From contig JAULSN010000005.1 in the NCBI GenBank assembly GCA_033439765.1, positions 682,001 to 746,000 on the forward strand: 64,000 nt of DNA, written 5' to 3'. This document shows positions 1-11,826 of this stretch, in pieces; the stretch's first letter is position 1; every line of letters begins with the position of its first letter. The stretch comes from Lasiosphaeria ovina. Its lineage: Eukaryota > Ascomycota > Sordariomycetes > Sordariales > Lasiosphaeriaceae. The position numbers and the translations under genes are program-made. Under the pieces are notes generated by a model. The model was given only the letters and a program-made list of their open reading frames with translations, was not told the origin of the DNA and searched no databases.

Positions 1-427
1 CTGTACTCATACACTTTGAGTGGTAATCCTATTCACTACATTACTCGTGTATCAGGAGCTTGCCCTCTGTTCATATCAAAACCCTACTTGGAGCGTCACA
101 CCCCTGGACGTCCTGCTCTTACAGACAGATTGACCCACGCAGTCGAGCGGTTTGTACTACATCACTGCCGCTGATCATTTCGGCGAGGATGGGCTGCATA
201 TTCGCGAGATTGTTATTTTCCCGTAATAGCAAAGTCTTAAGCTCTTCTAGCGTTGTGGTTCTAGATGGGGAATCTCGAGCTGGGCGACGAGTTGATGAAT
301 CCGTCTTGTACTATAGGATCCGTATTCTAGAGCATCACCTTCGTATATATCGTCCGCCGTGGCCTAGATATATTCCTTCCTTTAAGCAATACGGTCCCTG
401 GTTACCTCCCTAAAACCCTCGTCCTAT
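1..427. other. Intergenic, nothing recognised
   Basis: No open frame here has coding character. It lies downstream of the stop codon of the Zn2Cys6 regulator that reads leftward into it, and probably contains that gene's 3' UTR. Confidence 0.5.
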
Positions 428-1888
428 TTACCTTCCCAAAATCTGAATGACCTCCATTGGCCATGCAACCCAAGCCACCCATGCTAGGCCGATGGATTGG
501 CTAATCAGCTTTACCATATGCCTTGGTTTGTTCTGCCACCACCAAAACTTGTCCCTAACCACACGTATGATTAATTCGACTGCCGCATAATAGTGCGCCA
601 AGACGACCAAGGCAATCGGATCTTGTGCGTTGGTCGCAGCGACGAACGCAGCTGGACAAAAGGCCTGCCATCTAAAACATGCCAAAAGCAACTCTTCTGC
701 TACCTCAGCCCCGATATCTTGCCTCGTAGCTGCAGAGAGATATGATGTGAGAGACTCAATCCGCTCGACATATAGCTCTCTTTTTTCTTGAAAGGGAGAG
801 CTAGCAGCCAGTCCATCAAGGAGTTCCATCAGGGTTGCACCAGGCCCGACGACCGGGACGGCTCGTGGAAAGAGAGTCGGTAACAAGAGGGGCGGCGCAA
901 CCAAAGTCTTGAAGAGGCCACTATGGGCAACAGAAGAGCTGTTGGCGACAAGTGTCTGGATGCCGCGAAGGAATGTAAAAGAGGCGTCCTCGCAGGTCTG
1001 TGCCAGGGGTTGATCGGCATTGCAGGCTGCGCTGGCGTAAAAAAAGAGGATGAATGACGTGGCGAGGCCTGCATCTTGGGTGGACTGAGTGCCGCTATTG
1101 AACCCGTTGCTAAAGCCTGACAGAGCTCTCTGGAAATGATGTGCCTCAAGCATACTATAGTCATAAGGTGGGCAGTTCTGAGATAGGAGGGGTGCCGCCT
1201 CTTGCAGGTGGCGAGCTGAGAGAGCAAGTATTGCATGCATGAGGAAATCGTGCTGAAGCAAATGATTAGTATCAGCAAAAACGTCCTACATCGATTCGAT
1301 ACGAGCTAGTTCGTACCTGGAACGCGAGCTGTATTGCATCCTTAACCCAGAGCTTTTGACTTCCAAGCAGGTCAAAGCTGGTGGTTGACGTGAAATGGAC
1401 CAAGAGGAAAACGTCTTGAGTGTCGAAAGTTTTGCTGGAGTCTGTCATCACCGGAGACAGATAGCTCTGGTGCATTGCCGATTCAGCATTTGAGGCGGTA
1501 GCGGTGTTGTCGTGTTCGCTCTGAGAGAGAATAGTGCTCTGGTTATCGGCTCTTGAGGCCGAGGTAGGTATCTCGGGAACAGTCGGTAGGGGGAAGGTGA
1601 TAACTTGATTGTTCCATCTCGGCACGCTGACGGATGGATAGGCACAGAGATGGGGGTGAGCATTACACCGCGAGCACGCCGGGCGCAACTCGTCACACTG
1701 CTTGCGGTCAGTGGTCGTCGTTTGCTGGTCGTCAAGCATGATCGCCGACGTACCTTGACTCTCCGTTTCTTGCACAGCGAACAGCCCAACCGAGACTTTC
1801 CTTTTGATTTTCGCGCCTTTCTCGGCTTTCTCGGGGAGTTGTGGCACAGCTCGTTCACTGGCCTCGATGCCGGCATGGTTGACGACAT
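428..1888 (-). CDS. Zn2Cys6 (Gal4-type) fungal transcription factor
   Basis: Three-exon model, complement(428..1252, 1317..1697, 1754..1888), 446 aa. The two introns are 64 and 56 bp; the downstream one starts GTACGA and has a TACTAAT branch site before CTTCAG. The upstream intron starts GTACGT and interrupts the zinc cluster exactly before the third Cys, and removing it restores CX2CX6CX6CX2CX6C at residues 36, 39, 46, 53, 56 and 63. That is the binuclear zinc cluster that binds CGG half-sites in the nucleus. The rest resembles the short C-terminal class of fungal Zn2Cys6 proteins, with an LMHAILALSARHL block after the second intron. I start at the ATG at 1888 because the longer open frame begins with TTG. 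The gene is divergent from the secreted protein at 2503, so the two may share a 614-bp control region. The regulated pathway is not shown by the sequence. Confidence 0.88.
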
Positions 1889-2384
1889 TGCCCAAAGGGG
1901 CAAGGTGTTATCTCTGCAACAGAACGGGGTGTCGCAGCCATCAATCGAGTTGGTCTCTGGCGGGATTTATGGATGGATCTGGCAATTGACGATTGTGGCG
2001 GAGTTAGCCCTACTAATCAAGCGAGTCCCCTTATTAGGCAGCAGGCCGATCTCAGATATGGGGCCTTTCCCAAAGAGGGATCTTACGAGGCCGATTTGCA
2101 GGGATACGCATCCTCCCGCTGGCGCTTCGCCATTTCTTAAGCGAGATCTCGCAACTCCGATCCCCCATGCCTTCAGCGGAATTACCAAGGACCTAGGTCT
2201 AGTAGCTCGTAATGCCGTGTATTTCCCGTAAAGGAAATATTCGACAGCGTCTGAATAAGTCATAGTGTGGCTCTCTCCCATCCTGTTCGCATCATTCCAG
2301 ACTAAGTAACTGGCGAAGAACAGCATACGCAGCCCCTGAGCCACCATGATGGCGACCTCTGTGACGTACTATACGCATCGTTCC

Positions 2385-2392
2385 TATATATA
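2385..2392 (+). promoter_or_regulatory. TATA box of the secreted-protein gene
   Basis: TATATATA lies 111 bp before the ATG at 2503. The earlier in-frame ATG at 2392 overlaps the TATA box, so it is unlikely to be transcribed and was not used as the start. Confidence 0.5.
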
Positions 2393-2502
2393 TGAAGAGT
2401 CTTCACCACCTTCGTCATTCCCGAATTCTCACCATTCACGCTGCATCTCGACCTAGTTTAATCGTGCTCCCTCGTCGACCCAGCACTTCAACCTTACTCA
2501 AT

Positions 2503-3663
2503 ATGCCTTCTATCTCCATTCTCTTAATTCTTGTAGTAGCGGCTACTGCGGCTGCGACCGGCTGCATACATGATTGTTGCTCCAACAATACCCACGCCGC
2601 TGGTGCGTACGTCAACGGAACGGTTCATATGAAGGACAGTCCGTGGACTCCCTTCGATGCGCCCATGACCGAAGGCTTCAATCTGACCAACGGCGAAGAC
2701 TGGTCGTTCGAGGGGGTGTCCGCCGACGGCCAGTCCGGGATGGGATTCACTTTCAGTCGAGGCACCGTTGCCGGGCATGCCTTGGCTCAGCGGATGTTCT
2801 TGGCGGTTGTCTGGCCAAACGGAACAAGATTCATCGAGTCAACTTTTGCGGACGTCTCGACGATTCAGGCTTGCAAATACGCGACCAAGGGAACCTGGTA
2901 CAACGGAACGTCCGGCATGAACTGGACCTTTGAGGCAACGAACGACTACTCACGCACGCTTGTCAAGGTTGAGTCGGCCACCGTACGAGGCACGTTCACG
3001 CTGGACGCCATCTCGCCCGCCATCTACCCGAACGGACTCGTCTACCCACACCCGCGTGGCGACAACTGGTTCGCGCCCTACCTCTACTGGGTCGAGAACG
3101 TGCCCGTCGGAGTCGCCGAAGCCAATCTCACCATCCGTGGCACGCCGTTCATCCTGGAGGGAATTGGAGGTCGCGAGCGCAACTGGAACTCTTTTGCCTG
3201 GGCTGAGATCAGCACCAGCTGGGACATGGTCAGGGGGAAGGTTGGACCTTACACGCTCATGGCCTGGAGATTCGAATCCAAGATCGACGGCCAGACATAC
3301 TTCAGCAGCGTGCTCATGAAGGAAAAAGATGTTATTTTCCGTACCTTGGCCCAGCATGTCTCGACAACCGAGCCCTATGGATCGTTCAACCTGGACAACA
3401 ATGGAACGGTTCGTTTGTCGTCTGATCCAAGCGCCGCAACGTCTCTACCGGAGTCGAAGCACACAGGTTATGTACTTGAAATGGTGATTCCAGCGACGGA
3501 GAAGCGATGGAGGTTCGAAGTCGACTACACGAAGTGCGTATACTGGTTCGCAGCAGGCTCAGACGGTAGGCTAGGCGGCTTTGTCGGTGCCATCAAAGGA
3601 GGGTTAGTCGGTGGACGTCAATACAGCGGTCGTGCCAGTGGGACAACCATGGAGAAGAACTGA
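2503..3663 (+). CDS. Secreted lipocalin-like protein of the kievitone hydratase / fungal Diels-Alderase (CrtC/AttH-like) family
   Basis: Single exon, 386 aa from the ATG at 2503. The N-terminus is a clear signal peptide (MPSISILLILVVAATAAATG) followed by a Cys-containing segment (CIHDCC). About ten N-glycosylation sequons (NNT, NGT, NLT, NWT and others) fit a secreted glycoprotein. Aromatic and Gly-rich beta-strand text such as GRERNWNSFAWAEI and the C-terminal RWRFEVDYTKCVYWF recall the two-domain lipocalin fold of fungal kievitone hydratase and the Diels-Alderase-like enzymes of secondary metabolism. The family assignment is from memory of this pattern. Members detoxify plant isoflavonoids or catalyse pericyclic reactions, so substrate cannot be inferred. 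The neighbour on the other strand is a Zn2Cys6 regulator, which would suit local regulation, but no polyketide or peptide synthase is present nearby. Confidence 0.7.
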   Translation: MPSISILLILVVAATAAATGCIHDCCSNNTHAAGAYVNGTVHMKDSPWTPFDAPMTEGFNLTNGEDWSFEGVSADGQSGMGFTFSRGTVAGHALAQRMFLAVVWPNGTRFIESTFADVSTIQACKYATKGTWYNGTSGMNWTFEATNDYSRTLVKVESATVRGTFTLDAISPAIYPNGLVYPHPRGDNWFAPYLYWVENVPVGVAEANLTIRGTPFILEGIGGRERNWNSFAWAEISTSWDMVRGKVGPYTLMAWRFESKIDGQTYFSSVLMKEKDVIFRTLAQHVSTTEPYGSFNLDNNGTVRLSSDPSAATSLPESKHTGYVLEMVIPATEKRWRFEVDYTKCVYWFAAGSDGRLGGFVGAIKGGLVGGRQYSGRASGTTMEKN

Positions 3664-4152
3664 ATAGGGCACGGGCGCGTTTCTTCTAGACGGCGGCCAA
3701 GCTACAACATCCCGCACGCTGTCGAGATAAAGGTTCGCAATAGAATAGCTCAGTGTACCCTGGGAAATCCATGCTGCCTCCCATCACTTGCACTTTGATG
3801 ATCGTGTTAAACAATGGCAAGTAAAGAATAAAGATTGCAACTATTGATAGCCAAGCCACAGCTATCTTTGGCAATATCGCTTGGATGGGAAAGTGATGTC
3901 GATGCTGGCGGTTTCCCAGCCTCGGCTCATATCGTGGTAGCTTTCTGTTTGCAGCCTCAAACATGGTTAGTCGAAGAGTTGCAGGCAGGATAAAATAAGT
4001 TTAGGTAAAGACAAAACTTCCTAATCTGGAGCTTTGCGTATAGCGTATCTATGTGCTGCGGTAAGGTGTCAATCTTACCATGATGAGATGCACTAGACCA
4101 AGTTAATCCTTTCTTGCCTCGAGAAATTCCAATGAGAGCCTTTCCCAGCCCC
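3664..4152. other. Intergenic
   Basis: Only short frames are present. One minus frame at 3686..3964 has a hydrophobic stretch, but no start context, splice sites or family match supports a gene. Confidence 0.4.
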
Positions 4153-4734
4153 CTATTGCCTACGGGCCAAGTCATGTTGGTATACAACCTCTACCATATT
4201 TCCAAAACCTCCTTCGAGAGAAAATCCCTCCCAACCTCTAGCGCGGAGACTTGCTGTAGCCATGTGACTGGAGTCGCCGTCGGTGCATATCACAAGAATG
4301 GGAGAGCCCTGTGAAGCGTTGTGAGTCAGGGTTTGCTGAATGGGAGCCTCAGGAAGGGCTCTCACGGCTTTATCCCAAAGACTCTCAGCAACTGCAAGCC
4401 CGACGGCACCGTAGTGCAAGCGGTCGATAATAATGCGGTCATCACGCTCGACATTAGCGGCACCAACCCGGGTGCCTGTATGGACGAGGCTGACGACGCC
4501 GAGGATGAGGCCCTGGTGATCCGGTGCAATTTGGCCGGGTGTGGGCGGCCAATAGTGCCGATACCGTAAACCCCCCGCACCTGGCCCAGGACGGGTCCGG
4601 GAGCGCCATGATTGTGAACAGTGGCAGGTCACGGCGTCGTGGACCGTGTTAGACAAGCGGGCAAAGCCTTCCATCCAAAGACGTATCCCTTGGGCAATAT
4701 CGCCGGACGTGCGTACCAGAACTGGATGAGCCAT
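4153..4734 (-). pseudogene. Possible remnant of a rhodanese-domain protein
   Basis: A 193-codon frame begins at an ATG at 4734. Its C-terminal third reads like a rhodanese active-site half: a strand (PILVICTDG), an active-site Cys in the loop CTDGDS, then helix and strand text ARGWEGFSLEGGF. The N-terminal portion does not show the expected rhodanese DVR/GHI motifs, and in the middle (about 4560..4620) a different frame, reading TVHNHGAPGPVLGQV, looks more protein-like. I therefore suspect a frameshifted or incorrectly modelled gene. The functional inference is weak. Confidence 0.3.
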
Positions 4735-5106
4735 GGCTAGCTGGGCACTGAGGTGTTTGTCACTAGATTTGGTACCTAATATTGGGATTGGATGGGGTAA
4801 GTAAATGTCTTAAAAATGAGTTAAATGGAGGTAGCGAGGACTGTCAGACTGCGAAATAGATATTAGGAGATATTTACAATAAGAGACAAGCTATGTAAAC
4901 CGCCTTGTCACGATGACACCAACTGCAACAAGACTTATAGCAAGGGTCACACGGGGGCATAACGTGGAGCCCTATTTCATCAACCTTGCGAAAAGTCGTT
5001 TTCCATATATATGCCCCCCTTGTGCCAGCCAGCTACTACAAACGCACATCAGCCCATTCGGAAAGGAGACCCGGGAAACAAAACAGAAATAGAGAAAATC
5101 AAGAAA
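4735..5106. other. Intergenic
   Basis: AT-rich spacer at 4770..5000 between the rhodanese-like frame and the 3' end of the laccase gene. Nothing else was seen. Confidence 0.5.
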
Positions 5107-6915
5107 TCAAATCCCCGAATCGTCCTGCTCCCACATAGACGTAGGCTCCCACGCATCCCACGCACTACAAGTCGCCCGGACAACGGCCTGGTCCTCTGGA
5201 CTCACGACGATGGCGCTCTGGCTCTCAACAAACTCGAGCGACAGGCCCTGGCTGGCGTGCCACGCAATGTGGCAGTGCGTGAGCCAGGCGCCGGGGTTGT
5301 CGAGCAAGAAGGCCAGGGCCAGGTAGCCGTTGCCGGGGAGGGTGGCGACGTCGCGGCGTGGCGGGTTGGTGGTGTCGAAGGACGCCGTGGTCCCGTCAAA
5401 GACGCCCGTCGCTTGCGCTAGCACCCAAAAATCGTGCCCGTGGAGGTGGATCGGGTGGGCGAGGCTGTTTGTGTGAATTTTGTCATTTAACTAGACAATT
5501 TCTTGTTTGCTAGGCAGACAGGAAACTTACCCGATGTTACTCGTATCTTGAATCACCAGGACGGCCCACTCGGGCGCAGACGACGACGGCTGGACGGCCA
5601 CGACGTTGTACTCGGTCGGAAAGATGGACTCGCCGTCGAGAATCTTCTCGACCGTGGGGTTGGCCCAGTCCAAAAGCAGACTGCTCGTGTTAACCGTCCA
5701 CTTGAAGTACGTATCAAACCCAAAACTGAGGTTCTCGAGCGTGATGTTCGGGATATTGGTAGGATCGATGGCCAGGTGCGGCACCAGGCTGGCGGCGGGC
5801 TCGTCCAGGCAAGAAGACGTAATGACCACGCTGCTCGTCGACGTCGGGTCCGCCGTGCTGGCGCCGTCGTAACGCACGATGCCCGTAATGTTGCCCGGGC
5901 TGCCATTCATGGAGCACGTGTTCACCCACCCGGCCCGCAGCCAGTAGTTGCCAGGGGCGGCGTTGGCCTCGACCACAACGTCGTACCGCTGCCCGATGGT
6001 GATCTGCACGCTATCGGCCGTATACGGCACGATAGGCACCAGATCGGTACTCATCACCGTCAGGCTGTGTCCGTCGATGCTGAACTGAAACTTGCCGTCG
6101 ACGGCTACGTTGATGAGTCGTAGGCGGTACTTCTTGCCCGCCTCGAATACCGTCTGGAACTTGACGCCGGTACCCGTGCACCTGGGGTCGCTGGGTGACT
6201 GGCCGCAGTCCCACCGGTTGGTGCCGTTGACTAGGCCTGTCGCGAGCACGGGGGGCGCCCCGAGCTTGGCCGTATCCCAGAGGGCGAAGGTCTCTATGTG
6301 GGACCAGTCTTGTAGGAACAAAGTACCTAGGTCCTCGTCGTAGTTGGCCGTGGCCGGTCCGTTGAAGATCATGCCACCGAAAAGGCCCTCCGAATACTGT
6401 AGGCTGAAGTGGCTGTGGTACCAGGTGGAGCCGTACTGGCTAACGCGGAACCGGTAGGTAAGGCTCTGGCCGGGGGCAATGGGGCACTGGGTTGCGCCTG
6501 GCACACCGTCGTTCACGAAACTACTAAGCTGTCGTAGCCCGTGCCAGTGAATAGCTGTGCCGTTGTTCACCATGTTATTGGTCACGTGAATGACGAGGGT
6601 GTCGCCCCAGTCGGCGATGATAGTCGGACCAGGCACAGTACCATTGAACGTCATGCATGTACGTTGGTATCCGTCTGGGGTACAGGGGCCCTGCTGGACC
6701 GACAACCAGTACTCAACCGTCCTACCCGTGTCTGGAACTACGTCGTAGTAGTTTGTATCAATGGAAAAATCCCCCCAGCAGTTGCGGGACGTTGGAGTGT
6801 TCTCGCACGCTTGCCGCGGCTGCAAGTTAGTAGTAGCCTTAACATCATCAAGCGGTATGTGCAAGGCGTATGAGCATGCTGCCCTGGCTAGAAGAGTGAG
6901 CAGGGATAGCTTCAT
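5107..6915 (-). CDS. Laccase (asco-type multicopper oxidase), secreted
   Basis: Two exons, complement(5107..5464, 5531..6915), 580 aa; the 66-bp intron (GTAAGT..AAACAG) falls just before the third copper motif. It oxidises phenolic substrates with reduction of O2 to water. All four copper-ligand motifs are visible: HWHG at about 123-126, WYHSHF at 166-170, HPIHLHG at 465-471 and HCHIAWH at 525-531. Leu536 is at the axial type-1 copper position, usual for ascomycete laccases. The protein starts with a signal peptide (MKLSLLTLLARAACSYA) and has many sequons. It ends exactly in DSGI, the C-terminal plug sequence of asco-laccases, with no tail to remove. I use the ATG at 6915 because the longer frame has no upstream ATG and lacks the signal peptide context. 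Possible roles include lignin or phenolic oxidation and pigment or melanin coupling. Confidence 0.95.
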
Positions 6916-9865
6916 GGCGTGCCGTTGTTTGAATGAAGAGACAAGAAAAATCTGCGGGACAAAGCTCAAGCTCCAGAGGGAAGACGGCGAGAGAGAAGAA
7001 GCTTCTCGGTGTGAAAAGTGATTCAGCTTCGACAGACAGATGAGAGGGGGAGAAGGATGTGATGATTGACAAAGCGCATCAAGGCTGGCATCACGAGTCC
7101 TTAAATCTATAGAATTGTGAGAAGACGAACCATTGATGACGGCCGCAAGGTTCACAGCACGACACCATGGTCAAGGTTCGTGATCCTGGATCCCACATTC
7201 CGGATTCATCACGCGATAAAGAGTATTGATACCACTCCGGCACTCCCTTGAGTGCATGTCTCGACCACATGACGATGGTTGGATGCTATTTCTATCACCC
7301 CAAAACTTCTGTATGTGGAAGAGGTCGGTTGCTGTTGCTACGCATGGAAGTAACCATTTCATCGCCAACACCATTACCCGTCCTGATATGATGAGAGAAG
7401 CTGCTGACAAAATATGAAAAATCAATGATTGACGTGGGAAACCCACCGTGATATCTCGGTGGGCATACCAAAGCAGGCAGCCTCTGGCTTCATCCCTGCA
7501 TGGTGAGGGACCCGTACAAACCCCACCGTTTCAGTGCCAGGGGCTGGAGTTGTGTCCGTACGACGTGCGGGAAATGAATCTTTGAATAGGAGCCTCGCCT
7601 TAGGCAAGCTGTAAGGCCTGCCGCGGCTCCTTACCGGGGGCAGGCAGTTGTTGGTAGCGAGCGGGAGATTATCTATTTCGACACAGATTAATCGGAGGTT
7701 TGCAGTCAGTAACATTCATAGGAATGCCTCGTGACCCTGGTTTGATCTCTTGCCCCTGATGCTGGAGTTGGGGTCGGGGGTTCGGGGGGGCGGCTACCAC
7801 CGCTGGGGTGGTTGCGACAGGCGCCAGGGAAGGAAGTGATCGCCGATGCCGAAGCAGGGTGTCATAATCATGCCGATCCGACCCGAACCAGGCAGGGCGG
7901 GGGAAGGCTACTTAGTAGGTCTAGACGATTTTCAGCGGGGAGGAAGAGTGAGAACGGGAGTGGACCTCAGTCACGTTGCCAAGACTAAAAATGCTTCTAT
8001 TTTGAGCCAACAACGTTTGGCACCGGGCAAGACAAGGGCATTGTGGGAAGTAAGCTAGGGTTTGTCGTGCTGAGTAATTAAGGTAACCAACATATCATAA
8101 GTCTCAAATCTCATGTATGAGTGTCATAGAAGAGAGCCAGTTCATATTATCTACCTCAGGAAAGAGAAAAGGAGCTTCCCAGGCTTACAGAAGCTAGCCC
8201 AAGCCTTCGTGGTGACGACTGGCTACTCTTCCTTCGGCTAAGTAGTTGTGCTTACTATGTATAGCCAATAGAGTCACCATGGTAGAGATGCGGAGAATAA
8301 TTCCTGCACAGAAATCCGTAAGCCAAAAATCTCAGCCAGGACAAGGGTGAGGCCAAGACGGGGCCTTGGATATTGACAACTGCCGAACGCATCAGCTGCT
8401 ACCACAGTGTCTCCCGTGTCAAATGTCCGAAATTCGTGTTTTGGGGTTACATTGTGTGGCCGCGCGGCCTGGAAGCCGCTCGCTGCGAACAGAGCGCGAA
8501 GGACGTAAATCCACATTTCCTACCATACATATGACGACACCCGAGGGGCGCGGACGGGGAATGATTGGTGTCTTTGTCTAACAGGGTTTCGTTTATTGAT
8601 GGATGACTGCTACGTCTAGGCCGCGCTGAATGCTTTTGAAACGTGAAGGAGAAAAATGCAGAACCTAGCAATACGAGAACAGCTGAGACGGCGCAACTGG
8701 GAACTTGGGCATGAGAGTTGCCTAACTATTGCCTTATCGTCGTAACGGCGACGGACGCAGGACTCAGGGGACAGATCCTCGTAGATAGCGCCACTCGTGT
8801 GCATGCACCACCTAATTACCTAAGGTAATTATTAGGAGAATAGATTATGCGGCAAGTCGGTGTTCGATGCAGCCTTTTTTCATGATATTTTGCACTTGTC
8901 GTACGCGGGAAAGAATTTGGGGACCCGGGAGCCAACAAAGTAGCCAACCAGCAGCCAATAAAGGCGTCGGCCTAATGACTGCTGCTAGAGGGACCGTTCA
9001 CTTGACGACTCCAGCAGTTAGGCAGGCTTACGTGAGCCGCGAGCGCAGGCGCTAGGTAGCAACCTGGTTGTAACGCAGAACAACCCAAGGCATTGAGGCC
9101 TCTGAAGGGGTCTGCGCTAGCGGCACTCAGTAGAAGCCCAAAATTTTGGATACCCCGATATTTCCCACAGAATTAATCGAGGTACCCACCATAATCGTCC
9201 GCCCACCCACCTAACCCTACGAAATCCACAATGGCGGCTGTTATCAACTGTAGGGGTTTTTAGCGGTAGGATTAGTACTTTTCAATGCAGCCACCCAACT
9301 GTAGATTTCAGCCTTCCACTCAGGGGCCAGGTGCTCCCATAACTTAATGTGACTCTAGGGCTAGTTAATAGAGCCAGTCAACAGAGCTGGTCAACTGGGA
9401 CGGACTGCCTTCTCGATTACACCAAGCGCCCCTCAAATTATTAAGTTAACTAGCTTCTGCATCAGTCTCATAACTCTTAATAGACGCATGATGTAAAAAT
9501 ATTGCATAACTATTTCCTACTTCTTTTCTAGAGGCTGATGGACTCGAATACCATCTTCCAGTTCCTGACCAGAGGAAGATTCAAGGATGCCTCTGCTGCA
9601 CTTGTTAGCGCCGATATGTCATGCACTGCCCCGGAAAGCCTTATGGCAGCAGGTCTCCCACCCCAATCATGCAAATACAGTAGGCTGTGCACGCATGACA
9701 ACCTGGAAGACGGTTCCCACCAGCCTACCATCCGGTGCTTATAACCCTCAAGGGAAGCCTCGTTCCAAGTCTCCACGGTCCCCGCGGGATGCAACGCTAC
9801 TACACTACAATAATTGCTTCACATTCGCTCCACCACTCATTGTCAACAAACAGAGAGACGCGAAA
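6916..9865. other. Long intergenic region
   Basis: About 2.9 kb without a credible gene. It holds the laccase promoter (a TATAGAT-like box on the minus strand near 7108) and the lipase 5' region just before 9866. A perfect palindrome TAATTACCTAAGGTAATTA lies near 8813-8831. Short frames here lack codon character and family signals. Confidence 0.5.
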
Positions 9866-11526
9866 ATGTGGAAACCCAAAGCCCTCAAATCCCGCGGCGC
9901 CAAGGCATCGATGCATTCGGCTGTTACAATCGTTAGCTCGACCAATACCCTAACCCCTAACTCGCAAGTTGCATCTGCCACAAATTCACAAGCAGCATCC
10001 GCTGCAGTAGCCGAGCTTACAGCAGGGCTAGACTTTATTTTTGATCAGTTGGGCGGTGAAGGTTTGCACTGCAATCTCATTTTGTTACCGTTTAATCACA
10101 CATTGTCCCAAGCAGCTAACAACTTTCAATCAGATGAGCCAACGGACTTGGTGCAATTGCACCTTGAACGATTGGCTATAGAGGCTGCCAAATACCAATC
10201 TTCTCGGGTTACGGACGGAGGAGGTGAGGACTGGACTTGGTAAAACGACCTAGTATTCATATCCATAAACTGACTCTCACTAATAACCCGAATTTCACAG
10301 CACCCACGCCATGAGCCGGTTGCTGCAGGCAGCCTGTCGATGCTCTTCTATGGTCTACGACCCAACCCAACAACCAAGCCTCTATGGACTTGAACTGGAA
10401 CCAGTCTTGCACCGCACCCCGTCAATGATGGGGACCGTCAAGGCCGCCTCCATGTGGAAGATCAACAATGTTCGGATTTCAGGTTGGTCGGGGAAGACGC
10501 TCATGGTGTCGATCAGAGGCACGGCCACAAAGACAGACCATATGGTCAATATGAATGGGGAGCCAAGAGATGCGAGCGGAGTTTTTGTAGGGCTTCTTCT
10601 TTTCCTGGACTGAACAGCAAACCCTTTACTGACCCTAACGAAAAGACATTCGCTGAGACGGAGACCGCCATCAATGCCCATGCTGGGTTTTTTGCCTGTG
10701 CCAAGACTCTCATTCCAGCTCTCGAGCGAGATATCGCCGACCAGGTCGCCCTCGACGATGAGATGTTAAACATCATCTTCACTGGCCACTCCGCCGGGGG
10801 CGCCGTTGCATCTCTGGTCTTTTTGCACTTTGCTTGCCACTCACCAGCACAGCGTAGGGTGCCCCCTTTCTCACACACCGAACAGTCAACAATAACTAAC
10901 ACGGTTTTTCAGTCCCCTCAGCCAAATACTCACTCATAACGTTCGGCTCCGCCCCGTCCACAAGCCAAAGCGTAACCGAACTCTGCAGGTCGCAGCCAAG
11001 CGTCGGGCTATTGATCAACTTTGTCAACGAGTACGACATGGTCTCTCGCTCAGATAAGGCTTACATCCGCTCGATCCTGGACCTCTACCGCTCGAGATAC
11101 GGCCTGCCGCCAGTCGCGAACACCCATCTCACTGAGCGTCTGCTGAGAGATGGCGGTCTGGGAAACAGCCCCAGCATCGCGAGTATAGCCGTCCACGCTG
11201 GCCCGAAGGTGGGAGTTACGTGGCCTCTTCCTGCACCTGTGTTTCATCTTGTGGGAGATATTGTGGTGCTGAGAGTTTGTTTCGATGCCCCTGAGGCAGA
11301 TGATGTCATTCCAGAAGCCTCACTCAAAGCTGATAAGGTGTCTCCTGATGAGTTCGGCAAGCTATTATTCTGTGATTTGAGCGTTCATCGGAGGACGGCA
11401 TACTTGGAGAGGTTGAATATGTTAGTGAGGGAAACTAGGGAAAGGGAGTTTGGGTCTGTGGGAGGGGATTACGCCTCGACGGACGATTTCACCAAGGATG
11501 TTTTTGTTGAGCTGAGCGCGGTTTGA
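9866..11526 (+). CDS. Class-3 lipase-like alpha/beta hydrolase
   Basis: Four-exon model, 9866..10239, 10301..10586, 10646..10853, 10913..11526; 493 aa with all phases consistent. The nucleophile elbow GHSAG is at about residues 267-271 (Ser269), preceded by the oxyanion-side strand VSIRGTATKTDHMVN and the AHAGFF block typical of lipase (class 3) proteins. A later ITFGSAPS strand and NEYDMV segment fit the Asp/His half of the fold. Introns 1 and 3 are clear (GTAAAA..TTTCACAG with a CTAAT branch; GTAGGG..TTTTTCAG). Intron 2 (10587..10645, TACTGAC branch, AAAAG acceptor) is tentative, and the acceptor at 10655 is an alternative. No signal peptide is seen; the N-terminus is Ser/Ala/Thr-rich. It is probably an intracellular lipase or esterase with unknown substrate. 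Confidence 0.78.
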
Positions 11527-11826
11527 ATCAGCTTGTATGGCTCATTTGTATTCCTTGGTGGTCTTTGTTTATTTGTATCTGAGACTGGCTGCTGGGGATT
11601 AGCATTCATCGTGTCCAATTGTGTTCTGATATACCGTATTTTCTTCATCTTTTTTTCTTTCTTCTCCTACATATTGCTCATTTGTTTGGATTGCACTCCC
11701 ACACTCAATGGAGTATTAGGGATTTTGCTTAATTTCTGTTAAAATATATACGCAACTTCACCAAAGACGTTGGTCATGTCTCTCCGACTCATGTACAAGC
11801 AATGAACTGCCCAGCTTCGTACCTAC
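11527..11826. other. Convergent intergenic spacer
   Basis: T-rich 3' flanks shared by the lipase (+) and the DUF1399 gene (-). No gene seen. Confidence 0.5.

Noticed and set aside
5503..6123. 206-codon plus-strand frame
   Set aside because: It is antisense to the laccase exon, which carries all copper motifs; high GC in the coding strand opens the opposite frame.
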